From Candidatus Magasanikbacteria bacterium RIFCSPHIGHO2_01_FULL_41_23 (GTDB lineage: Bacteria > Patescibacteria > ABY1 > Magasanikbacterales > UBA922): 64,000 nucleotides of DNA. The stretch lies in contig MFPT01000021.1 of NCBI GenBank assembly GCA_001782805.1, forward strand, positions 37,738 to 101,737, written 5' to 3'. The position numbers and the translations under genes were made by a program. The notes under the pieces were generated by a model. It had not been told where the DNA came from. It was given only the letters and a program-made list of their open reading frames with translations, and did no database searches. The first letter of the stretch is position 1, and each line of letters begins with the position of its first letter. Shown here in pieces: positions 57,727 to 64,000 of this stretch.

Positions 57727-59103
57727 ATGAGCATCAATCGTCGTCTATTAGTATTGTCCACTTTAGTTTTTGGAGCAACGTTACTTTGTACTTCGACCGC
57801 TAATGCCGAAGAAATCATCAACCCCACTCCGGAAATATCCAGACTCAATCAACCGCCCGAACAATTTGAACCAATGAAAAAAGGTTTTGACCCAGGACCA
57901 GTCGGCGATAATGTAAATCGTGGTCCACAACCTAATAAAATGCCACCGAGTTTTTCCAATGAAAATAATTTTAGAAATGATCAGAAAAATGATCCGCGAA
58001 ATGGCGGACAAAATTTTGGGGACAACGAATCAATGGGGTCAATGAGGAATTCTGACATGAATAAGAACATGAATTCAGAAAACAACAAAGGTAATTTCAA
58101 TATGAACATGAATTCGGAACAGGGAGATATGATGGGAAATTCCAACATTAATTCCGAACAAAATGAAGAAATGAATACCAAGCGTGAAGCAGAACGCCAA
58201 GCCCAACAAGAAAAACAAATGGTGCAAAACGCTCAGCGCCAGATCAAAGGTATGGAACAGGGTTTAAAACAGTTTGATCGGCAATTGGCGTCGCTTACTA
58301 AACAAAAAATAACTATTCCGGCCGAAATTACCGCGTCACTGGCCAAAATAAAATTAACCATTGCCGGGGTTAAAACTGCCAAAACCGATGATGATTTAAC
58401 TGCTGCCGGCTGGGAAGATTTATTTGAAGAAATGAATACTTTGCGCGAGAGTCAGGAATTATTGCAACAATTATCTCGTTGGCCACAAACTCTTAAACAA
58501 GTCGATCGTCAACTGGCTAATTTTAATCGTGAACTCAAAAAAGCCAAGACAATCGTTGATCGTTTGCAGAAAAAATCATGGGATGTCAGCACATTATACA
58601 GTGATTTTGAATCCAGCATCGCGAGTTTGAAAGCGGTTCGTGACGAAGCAGTCGCTGCGGTCGCTGCGGGAAAAGTCGAAGATGCTTTCACTTTGCTGGA
58701 AGATAAATTTTTTGGCGCCAGCGAAGATATTATGGAAAAACAGCGCATTTTGCAAACCATGAACAGTATGAGTAAGTTTGCCGATCAATTTAAGCGTGGC
58801 AGTAAAGAAATGGACAAAATAATTACTCAGCTAAAACGTAAAAAAATAGATACTACTGAACTGGAACAACTTAAAGCCACTGTTATCGCCAATGGTGAAA
58901 AAGTTAAAGAACTGGTGAAAACTCCTAATTTTGATGTTGAAACTCTGATGATTACTCTGCAGGATTTGGAAAACGATCGCCAGGAATTTATGGCCGCCGC
59001 GCAAGCACTCATGGGCGAATCAGACCAGATGCCATGGGAACAGCCGGGAAATACCAAGTCTAATACTTTTGCGGTGCCGAGTTTTAATAATTCTCAGCTT
59101 TAA
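57727..59103 (+). CDS. Secreted Met/Asn-rich coiled-coil protein
   Basis: A 458-aa protein with a signal peptide (about 1-27, 'TLLCTSTANAEE'). About residues 30-155 are disordered and increasingly rich in Asn, Met and Gly ('NSDMNKNMNSENNKGNFNMN'). From about 160 to 430 it is a long helical coiled coil with a repeated Q-F-D-R-Q-L-A unit ('LKQFDRQLASL' and 'LKQVDRQLANF'). No family recognised. The Met-rich stretch could bind copper(I), which would be notable beside the CuA-type lipoprotein, but this is speculative. Confidence 0.68.
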   Translation: MSINRRLLVLSTLVFGATLLCTSTANAEEIINPTPEISRLNQPPEQFEPMKKGFDPGPVGDNVNRGPQPNKMPPSFSNENNFRNDQKNDPRNGGQNFGDNESMGSMRNSDMNKNMNSENNKGNFNMNMNSEQGDMMGNSNINSEQNEEMNTKREAERQAQQEKQMVQNAQRQIKGMEQGLKQFDRQLASLTKQKITIPAEITASLAKIKLTIAGVKTAKTDDDLTAAGWEDLFEEMNTLRESQELLQQLSRWPQTLKQVDRQLANFNRELKKAKTIVDRLQKKSWDVSTLYSDFESSIASLKAVRDEAVAAVAAGKVEDAFTLLEDKFFGASEDIMEKQRILQTMNSMSKFADQFKRGSKEMDKIITQLKRKKIDTTELEQLKATVIANGEKVKELVKTPNFDVETLMITLQDLENDRQEFMAAAQALMGESDQMPWEQPGNTKSNTFAVPSFNNSQL

Positions 59104-59110
59104 TTTAATT

Positions 59111-59143
59111 AAAAAAGTCAGGCAAATCAGCTTGACTTTTTTT
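59111..59143. terminator. Terminator overlapping the glyQS promoter
   Basis: AAAAAAGTCA and TGACTTTTTT around a 12-nt loop. Its 3' arm contains the -35 box of the next promoter. Confidence 0.75.
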
Positions 59144-59160
59144 AATCTGAGCATTATAGT
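59132..59160 (+). promoter_or_regulatory. Promoter of glyQS
   Basis: TTGACT, 17 nt, TATAGT. A second TATAAT (about 59201-59206) lies 9 nt before the ATG and may act as a proximal, near-leaderless promoter. Confidence 0.6.
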
Positions 59161-59215
59161 AAAAACGTTAATTTTGATTTTCTTATTAATTTTTTTAGGT
59201 TATAATTAGCGGAAT

Positions 59216-60610
59216 ATGGCAACAGCAATGGATGAAATTTTGTCACTGGCCAAGCGGCGCGGTTTTGTTTTTCCGGGCAGTGAAATTTATGGTGGTTTGG
59301 CGAACAGTTGGGATTATGGTCCACTCGGTCATTTGCTAAAACAAAATATCAAAGCGCAGTGGTGGAAATTTTTTGTCCAAGAACGAGCTGACATGGTTCC
59401 TCTGGATACGGCGATTATTATGAATCCCAAAGTTTGGGAAGCGTCTGGGCATTTGCAAAATTTTTCCGATCCGCTCGTGGAATGTAAAGCTTGTCATCAT
59501 CGATTCCGTGAAGATCATTTGTTGGAAGCGCGTAGTGCTGAACCAGGTTATGATAAGGAAGTGCCAGTTCGGATTGAAGATATGCCTTGCCCTAATTGCG
59601 GCGGACAATTCGCGTCAAGTAAAAATTTTAATTTGATGTTTAAAACATTCATCGGCGCCACCGAAGATAATTCGTCCGTGGCTTATTTGCGTCCCGAAAC
59701 CGCGGCCGGAATGTTTGTCAATTTTAAAAATGTTTTGAATACGACGCGTCGCCGTTTGCCTTTTGGCATTGCGCAAATCGGCAAAAACTTTCGTAATGAA
59801 ATCACGCCGGGCAATTTTATTTTTCGCACGCGGGAATTTGAAATCGGCGAGTTTGAATATTTTATCAATCCGGCCGATTGGGAAGCGATATTTGAAATGT
59901 GGCTTGCGGAAATCAAACGGTGGTGGCAAGACATCATGAAAATCAACATGGAAAATTTGGTTTGGCATGAAATTCCCGATGGCGAACGCGCGCATTACAG
60001 TAAACGCACGGTTGATATTGAATATAAATATCCGTTTGGCGTGAAAGAATTGCATGGCATTGCCTATCGCACGGATTTTGATTTGATCCGGCATCAAGAA
60101 GCGAGCGGCGAAGATTTGCAATATACGGATCCTGTCACGAATGAAAAATTTATTCCGCATGTTATTGAGCCGACTTTTGGCATTGACCGAATGTTGTTAG
60201 TTTGTCTGTTGGAAGCGTATCATGAAGAATCCGCTCCAACTTCCCGTTCGACAAGCTCAGGGCAAGCCGAAGAAGGCGAAACAGATAAACGAGTGGTCAT
60301 GAAATTTCCTTCATATTTGGCGCCATATCAAGTCGCGGTTTTACCATTATCCAAAAAACCGGAATTAAATGATGTAGCCAAAAATCTGGCGAATGAATTG
60401 CGTAAACACTGGATGATTGATTATGACGAAACGCAAAGTATTGGTAAACGTTATCGTCGTCAAGATGAAATCGGCACGCCGTATTGCGTGACCGTTGATT
60501 TTGAGTCGCTGGCAGATAAAAAAGTAACGGTTCGCGATCGGGATACTATGGTTCAAGAGCGAATTCCAATATCTGATTTAATTAATTATTTACAAGAACA
60601 TTTAAAATAA
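59216..60610 (+). CDS. glyQS: Glycyl-tRNA synthetase (single-chain, alpha2 type)
   Basis: A 464-aa class II synthetase of the eukaryote/Gram-positive type rather than the two-subunit GlyQ/GlyS form. 'SLAKRRGFVFPGSEIYGGLA' is the N terminus, motif 2 is 'IGKNFRNEITPGNFIFRTRE', motif 3 'EPTFGIDRMLLVCLLEAY', and the C-terminal anticodon-binding domain has 'LAPYQVAVLPLSKKPELND'. Cys pairs 'CKAC' and 'CPNC' form a possible zinc site. A palindromic insertion is in frame at 60240-60272. Confidence 0.97.
   Translation: MATAMDEILSLAKRRGFVFPGSEIYGGLANSWDYGPLGHLLKQNIKAQWWKFFVQERADMVPLDTAIIMNPKVWEASGHLQNFSDPLVECKACHHRFREDHLLEARSAEPGYDKEVPVRIEDMPCPNCGGQFASSKNFNLMFKTFIGATEDNSSVAYLRPETAAGMFVNFKNVLNTTRRRLPFGIAQIGKNFRNEITPGNFIFRTREFEIGEFEYFINPADWEAIFEMWLAEIKRWWQDIMKINMENLVWHEIPDGERAHYSKRTVDIEYKYPFGVKELHGIAYRTDFDLIRHQEASGEDLQYTDPVTNEKFIPHVIEPTFGIDRMLLVCLLEAYHEESAPTSRSTSSGQAEEGETDKRVVMKFPSYLAPYQVAVLPLSKKPELNDVAKNLANELRKHWMIDYDETQSIGKRYRRQDEIGTPYCVTVDFESLADKKVTVRDRDTMVQERIPISDLINYLQEHLK
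60240..60272. repeat. In-frame palindromic insertion in glyQS
   Basis: Contains 'ttcgacaagctcagggcaag'. Encodes 'SRSTSSGQAEEG' between the catalytic core and anticodon-binding domain. Confidence 0.75.
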
Positions 60611-60716
60611 AATGTTAAATTTCTGTTGCCTGCGGATTCACAGGCCGCTCTCCCGACATAGTCGGGATCGCTGTCGCACACTGGTCCTCGGCAACAAAAT
60701 TTAACATTTTATTTTA
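60603..60716. repeat. 27-bp inverted repeat between glyQS and the M16 gene
   Basis: Arms 60603-60630 and 60690-60716 are complementary over 27 bp with one bulged base and enclose a 59-nt GC-richer core with a TCCCGAC-ata-GTCGGGA palindrome (60651-60667). The left arm includes the glyQS stop codon. It would form a large hairpin in RNA and may end or insulate the glyQS transcript. Confidence 0.75.
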
Positions 60717-60725
60717 GCATATAGT

Positions 60726-61985
60726 ATGTACGAACATTATCAATTAAAAAATAAAGCCAACATTTATTTGATTCCGCTCGCTGACACCAAATCCGTGACC
60801 GGTTTGGTCATGTTCCCCGTTGGATCGCGCTATGAACCGAAACATTTGAACGGCGCATCGCATTATATTGAACACTTAATGTTTAAAGGCACAACAAAAC
60901 GCAAAAATACTTTAACATTGACGCGTGAAATAGATCGTCTTGGCGCACAGTATAATGCGTTTACGGGCAAAGAAACCACGGGTTATTATGTGAAAGCTGA
61001 TGCCTCATATAGCCGTGTAATCGTGGATATTTTGTCTGACATGTTATACAACTCACTCTTTGATCCCACAGAAATGGAGCGAGAAAAAGGCGTTGTCTGC
61101 GAAGAATTGCGCATGTATCGGGACAATCCCATGATGAATATCGAAACTATTTTTGAAAGTCTGATGTTTAAAGGCTCTCCGTTGGGTTGGGATATTGGTG
61201 GCACGCCCGAATTGGTAAAAAGTTACAAACGCGACCAAGTTTTAAAATTTCGCGATGAGCATTATGATCCCAGCAATATGACCGTGGTGTTTGCGGGCGC
61301 GATTGTGCCTGAACTCAAAGCTTACATTGAACAATATTTCGGCGCAGGACAAAATAAAAAGAAAGTATCAAAGATTTATAAACAGGGAATTTTGGGGAAT
61401 AATAAAAAATCCGAGCGTCTGGCAGTTGATCATAAAAGCGCTGACCAAGTGCAAATGATGCTTGGTTTCCCCGGTCTTGAACACACTTCGACACACTCGG
61501 CTGCACTCGCGGTTTTGAACACTATTCTTGGTGGTTCAATGAGTTCGCGTCTTTTTATTCAAGTCCGTGAACGTCGGGGTTTGGCCTATGTAGTCAGAAG
61601 TGGCGCTGAATCATTTCGCGACATCGGTTATGCGTTTGTCCGCGCCGGTTTGGAACCAAAAAATGTCAACAAAGCCTTGGCCTGTATTTTTCAAGAAATT
61701 AAAAAAATTACCCAAAAGCCGGTTACCGCGCGTGAATTGGTCGATGCCAAAACTCATATTCGTGGCGCGTTAACATTATCATTGGAAGATTCCAGCAATC
61801 AAGCGGATTGGTATGTGCGTCAAGCTCTTTTTTACCAAAAAATAAAAACACCCGAAGAACGCTTGCGCGAAATTGAACAAATAACAGCCGCGGATATTTT
61901 GGCGTTAGCCAAAAAAGTTTATCGTTTTGATGAAGTTCGTCTTGCCCTGATTGGGGATATCAAACCAGAAACAATTAAATTTTAA
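60726..61985 (+). CDS. M16-family zinc metallopeptidase
   Basis: A 419-aa pitrilysin/processing-peptidase-like protein. The inverted zinc motif HxxEH is 'HYIEH' at 46-50, with the downstream Glu in 'EREKGVVCEELRM'. 'RGLAYVVRSGAESFRDIGY' marks the second domain. Length suits the single-unit bacterial M16B type (PqqL/YmxG-like). It has no signal peptide, so it probably degrades peptides in the cytoplasm. Confidence 0.95.
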   Translation: MYEHYQLKNKANIYLIPLADTKSVTGLVMFPVGSRYEPKHLNGASHYIEHLMFKGTTKRKNTLTLTREIDRLGAQYNAFTGKETTGYYVKADASYSRVIVDILSDMLYNSLFDPTEMEREKGVVCEELRMYRDNPMMNIETIFESLMFKGSPLGWDIGGTPELVKSYKRDQVLKFRDEHYDPSNMTVVFAGAIVPELKAYIEQYFGAGQNKKKVSKIYKQGILGNNKKSERLAVDHKSADQVQMMLGFPGLEHTSTHSAALAVLNTILGGSMSSRLFIQVRERRGLAYVVRSGAESFRDIGYAFVRAGLEPKNVNKALACIFQEIKKITQKPVTARELVDAKTHIRGALTLSLEDSSNQADWYVRQALFYQKIKTPEERLREIEQITAADILALAKKVYRFDEVRLALIGDIKPETIKF

Positions 61986-62021
61986 ATATATGTATTTAAA
62001 ATTTATATTTGTAATCTCAGT

Positions 62022-62765
62022 ATGAAATATTTCATTGCGAATTGGAAAATGTATGTGGGGCTGGAAAAAAGTCGGGCGCTCGCAATGCAGTACGCCGGTT
62101 TAGTTTTGCCCCAAGACGTAACTGGCGTGATTTGTCCCACAACTCTATCTTTTACCGAAGTATCGCGCGCAGTAGCCGGAACGAATTGGCAATTGGGAGC
62201 GCAAAATGTGTCGTGGACTCCGGAAGGCGCGTATACCGGAGCAGTATCTGCCGAGTTTTTTCGCGAGGCCGGTGCACGCTATACATTGGTTGGACATTCT
62301 GAACGTCGTTATATTTTTGGAGAAACTGATCATGACGTGCGCAAAAAAATTATGGCCGCTCTATCGGTTGGGTTGACCCCGATTTTATGCGTAGGTGAAA
62401 CCGCGGATGATTTGGCATCGGGCAAACGTCAGTATCGATTAAAAAAACAACTTATGTTAGCGCTGGAAGATTTGCCCAATGCTGACCGTGTTTTTATTGC
62501 CTATGAACCAGTATGGGCAATTCATGGCATTGGTTCGGGAATTGCTTGTTTGCCGGCGGATGTGGCTGATATTCATAATTGGATTAAGGAGGAAGTTAAA
62601 CAATATGGTATATCCGAACCAACAATTTTTTATGGCGGTTCAGTCAATGCGGGTAATTGCGCGGCTTATTTGACGTTGCCCAATGTGCATGGCGTCGTGA
62701 CTGGCACAGCTTCGCTTCATCCGGCAGAAGTCAAATCCATTCTATCTTTTTTGGCTACATGCTAA
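62022..62765 (+). CDS. tpiA: Triosephosphate isomerase
   Basis: A 247-aa glycolytic enzyme. Substrate-binding 'ANWKM' (K9), catalytic His in 'VGHSERRYIFGE', catalytic Glu in 'AYEPVWAIHGIGSG' and phosphate loop 'YGGSVNAGN' are present. The AIGTG loop is altered to AIHGIGSG, a minor variation. Other glycolytic genes are not in the window. Confidence 0.97.
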   Translation: MKYFIANWKMYVGLEKSRALAMQYAGLVLPQDVTGVICPTTLSFTEVSRAVAGTNWQLGAQNVSWTPEGAYTGAVSAEFFREAGARYTLVGHSERRYIFGETDHDVRKKIMAALSVGLTPILCVGETADDLASGKRQYRLKKQLMLALEDLPNADRVFIAYEPVWAIHGIGSGIACLPADVADIHNWIKEEVKQYGISEPTIFYGGSVNAGNCAAYLTLPNVHGVVTGTASLHPAEVKSILSFLATC

Positions 62766-62778
62766 AACAATCATTGTT

Positions 62779-63693
62779 ATGAGTTTATTTTTTTTAATTT
62801 TTAGCGTACTATTTTTTTTGTCACTGACAATTTTGACTATTTTTTTTATTCGTATCTGGCCACAATTAATTTTACTTGACGTAGAAAAATTGCCCGAAGT
62901 GCGTGAATCACAAAAAAAAGATGAAATTTTGCGTCGTCGCGTGGCCGGCCGGGCGATCGGTAAAAAATTAAAGATGGGGATTACGCGGGCTTGGATAATT
63001 GATTTTTTTAAACACAAGCAAGAAAAGTTTCGTTCGGTGGTTGATCGATTGGAACGCCAGATATTAAAATATCGTTCTCGTGTTTCGATTAAGTCATTAA
63101 GTAATGAAGAACAAGTCGCTCGTGGCCGTCAGATTAAAGAATTGTTACATGAAGCCCAAACCGCGCTGATGTCTGGGGCATATGATACAGCGGAAAAGGG
63201 TTTTATTGCCGTGATTAGTCTGGATGCCAAAAATGCCGCGGCATATCAAGGTCTGGGAGATGTTTATTTTGCCGAGCGCCAATTTACCGAGGCTCAGCAG
63301 ACGTATCGTTACGCGATTTTTTTGGATAAACATAATGAGCAAGCGTTGATTCGTTTGGCGGAAATCGCCGAAGCGGAAAATGTCTTTGAATCCGCAGTGG
63401 AATATTATCAGCAAGCGGTTCTTTTGAACGATAATATTTCTTCGCGATTTTTAAAATTATATGAATTATTGACTAAATTGGGTCAGCCGGAAACTGCGCT
63501 GGTCGCGATTCAAGAAGCTCTGAATTTGGAGCCGCAAAATCCCAAATATCTTGACAACTTCATTGAGGCGAGTATAATTGTGGGGAATAAAAATTTAGCG
63601 GAAGATGGTTATCAGCGTTTGCGGATGGTTAATCCGGAAAATCAAAAAATCTCGACTTTTCGAGAACGAATTGACCTAATCATCTTAAAATAA
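62779..63693 (+). CDS. Membrane-anchored TPR protein
   Basis: A 304-aa protein with an N-terminal membrane helix (about 3-27), a basic linker and four or so tetratricopeptide repeats from about 130 on: 'AYDTAEKGFIAVISLDAKNA', 'AYQGLGDVYFAERQFTEAQQ', 'ALIRLAEIAEAENVFESAVE', 'KLGQPETALVAIQEALNLEP'. TPRs mediate protein contacts. It starts 13 nt after tpiA and ends 1 nt before tRNA-Tyr. Confidence 0.85.
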   Translation: MSLFFLIFSVLFFLSLTILTIFFIRIWPQLILLDVEKLPEVRESQKKDEILRRRVAGRAIGKKLKMGITRAWIIDFFKHKQEKFRSVVDRLERQILKYRSRVSIKSLSNEEQVARGRQIKELLHEAQTALMSGAYDTAEKGFIAVISLDAKNAAAYQGLGDVYFAERQFTEAQQTYRYAIFLDKHNEQALIRLAEIAEAENVFESAVEYYQQAVLLNDNISSRFLKLYELLTKLGQPETALVAIQEALNLEPQNPKYLDNFIEASIIVGNKNLAEDGYQRLRMVNPENQKISTFRERIDLIILK

Positions 63694-63694
63694 T

Positions 63695-63781
63695 GGGTCG
63701 GTAGCGAAGTGGTTAAACGCGAGTGACTGTAAATCACTTGGCCTTGTGCCTTCGGGGGTTCGAATCCCTCCCGGCCCACCA
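63695..63781 (+). tRNA. tRNA-Tyr(GTA)
   Basis: Acceptor GGGTCGG/CCGGCCC (one G-U), anticodon arm AGTGA-CTGTAAA-TCACT with anticodon GTA, a long class II variable arm (TGGCC...), T loop TTCGAAT, discriminator A and an encoded CCA. Confidence 0.95.
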
Positions 63782-64000
63782 GAACAGAACTCAACGATTT
63801 TTTTGAAGCAGAAATGCGGGACGCGCGAAGCGCGTCCCACTGATTTCCCCCCATTTTTCCAAACGAATTCGGATTCCCGCTTTCGGCGGTGCGGAGGGTT
63901 TTTTCGCCAAGAAGCAAGTGCGAGCCAAAGATTTTTTTGGCGCAGACCTTTTTCGCAAAAAGGTCTGAATCAGAAGCAATTTTGTCCAATGATTGAGCGT
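63782..64000. other. Non-coding end of window with hairpins
   Basis: No convincing gene. Two perfect hairpins are visible: GGGACGCGC-GAA-GCGCGTCCC (63818-63838) and AGACCTTTTT-CGC-AAAAAGGTCT (about 63946-63968). Neither is clearly a terminator of tRNA-Tyr. Confidence 0.5.

Noticed and set aside
63642..63989. Minus-strand open frame of 115 codons at the right end
   Set aside because: Its C-terminal part is simply the antisense of tRNA-Tyr (a well-known artefact ending in 'GREGFEPPKAQGQVIYSHSR'), and the rest crosses two hairpins with no start signal.
1..64000. UGA recoding (code 25) as in some CPR bacteria
   Set aside because: Several well-defined genes end at TGA (3531-3533, 35172-35174, 52795-52797, 13530-13532), and no conserved domain reads through TGA.
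1..64000. CRISPR array or cas genes
   Set aside because: No set of regularly spaced direct repeats or Cas-like protein was found. The 21-bp repeats at 45838-45975 are coding heptads.
1..64000. Prophage or integrative element
   Set aside because: No integrase, terminase or capsid-like gene is seen. The tRNA at 8898 lacks a direct-repeat attachment site; its flanking match is inverted.

Overview
The window looks like chromosome of an uncultured ultra-small bacterium of the Candidate Phyla Radiation (Patescibacteria), most likely a Parcubacteria-type lineage. This is inferred from the gene families seen, not from a marker tree. The evidence is AT-rich coding DNA, single-copy core genes mixed with many lineage-restricted secreted or membrane proteins of unknown function, tiny toxin-antitoxin-like loci, an intein in dnaE, and small GC-rich palindromes inserted in frame into core genes. 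UGA is an ordinary stop codon here (for example at 3531-3533, 35172-35174 and 52795-52797), so the recoded Gracilibacteria and Absconditabacteria are unlikely.

Layout. 1-3.7 kb: the 5' end of der and an LCP-family wall enzyme on the minus strand, a zinc-ribbon-like small protein, a HigB/HigA-like pair, a membrane protein and tRNA-Arg. 3.7-7.3 kb: recG and guaB. 7.3-9.1 kb: an accessory patch holding two divergent GC-rich small genes with strong promoters, a MITE-like inverted repeat, a nested repeat and an anomalous tRNA. 9.2-19.4 kb: a long minus-strand operon, clpC to radA, enclosing five envelope or unknown proteins; one combines an SGNH-like domain, a two-helix membrane segment and a lytic-transglycosylase-like domain. 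19.5-24 kb: a phosphohexomutase, a RelE-like toxin with its small partner, an orphan partner paralogue, a truncated SDR gene, htpX and lemA. 24-29.3 kb: rseP, pheS, pheT. 29.4-35.2 kb: a CuA-type cupredoxin lipoprotein and dnaE with a 431-residue LAGLIDADG intein.

35.2-38.2 kb: an AbiEii-type nucleotidyltransferase pair, an unknown helical protein and a second copy of the RelE-like module. 38.2-41 kb: tsaD, tRNA-Glu, and rplJ-rplL behind an L10-leader attenuator invaded by palindromes. 41-49.7 kb: a PP2C-like/propeller membrane protein, a winged-helix regulator with a TsaB-like protein and a phosphohistidine-swivel protein, a heptad coiled coil, a decayed AbiEii pair, a second swivel protein and a processive glycosyltransferase. 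49.7-64 kb: a DUF4012-like protein, mreB, ribA-ribD, a GT4 glycosyltransferase, holB, an Asp-box lipoprotein, frr, a Met/Asn-rich secreted protein, glyQS, an M16 peptidase, tpiA, a TPR protein and tRNA-Tyr.

How it fits together. The core genes cover translation, replication and recombination, protein quality control, GMP synthesis and glycolysis. The accessory genes point to a heavy investment in the cell envelope and in selfish or defensive modules. Three accessory modules (HigBA-like, AbiE-like and decayed AbiE-like) and the LCP gene share one promoter design: a near-consensus -35/-10 pair ending 6-9 nt before the first ATG, which predicts leaderless or near-leaderless mRNAs. All calls come from reading the sequence; no database search was run.
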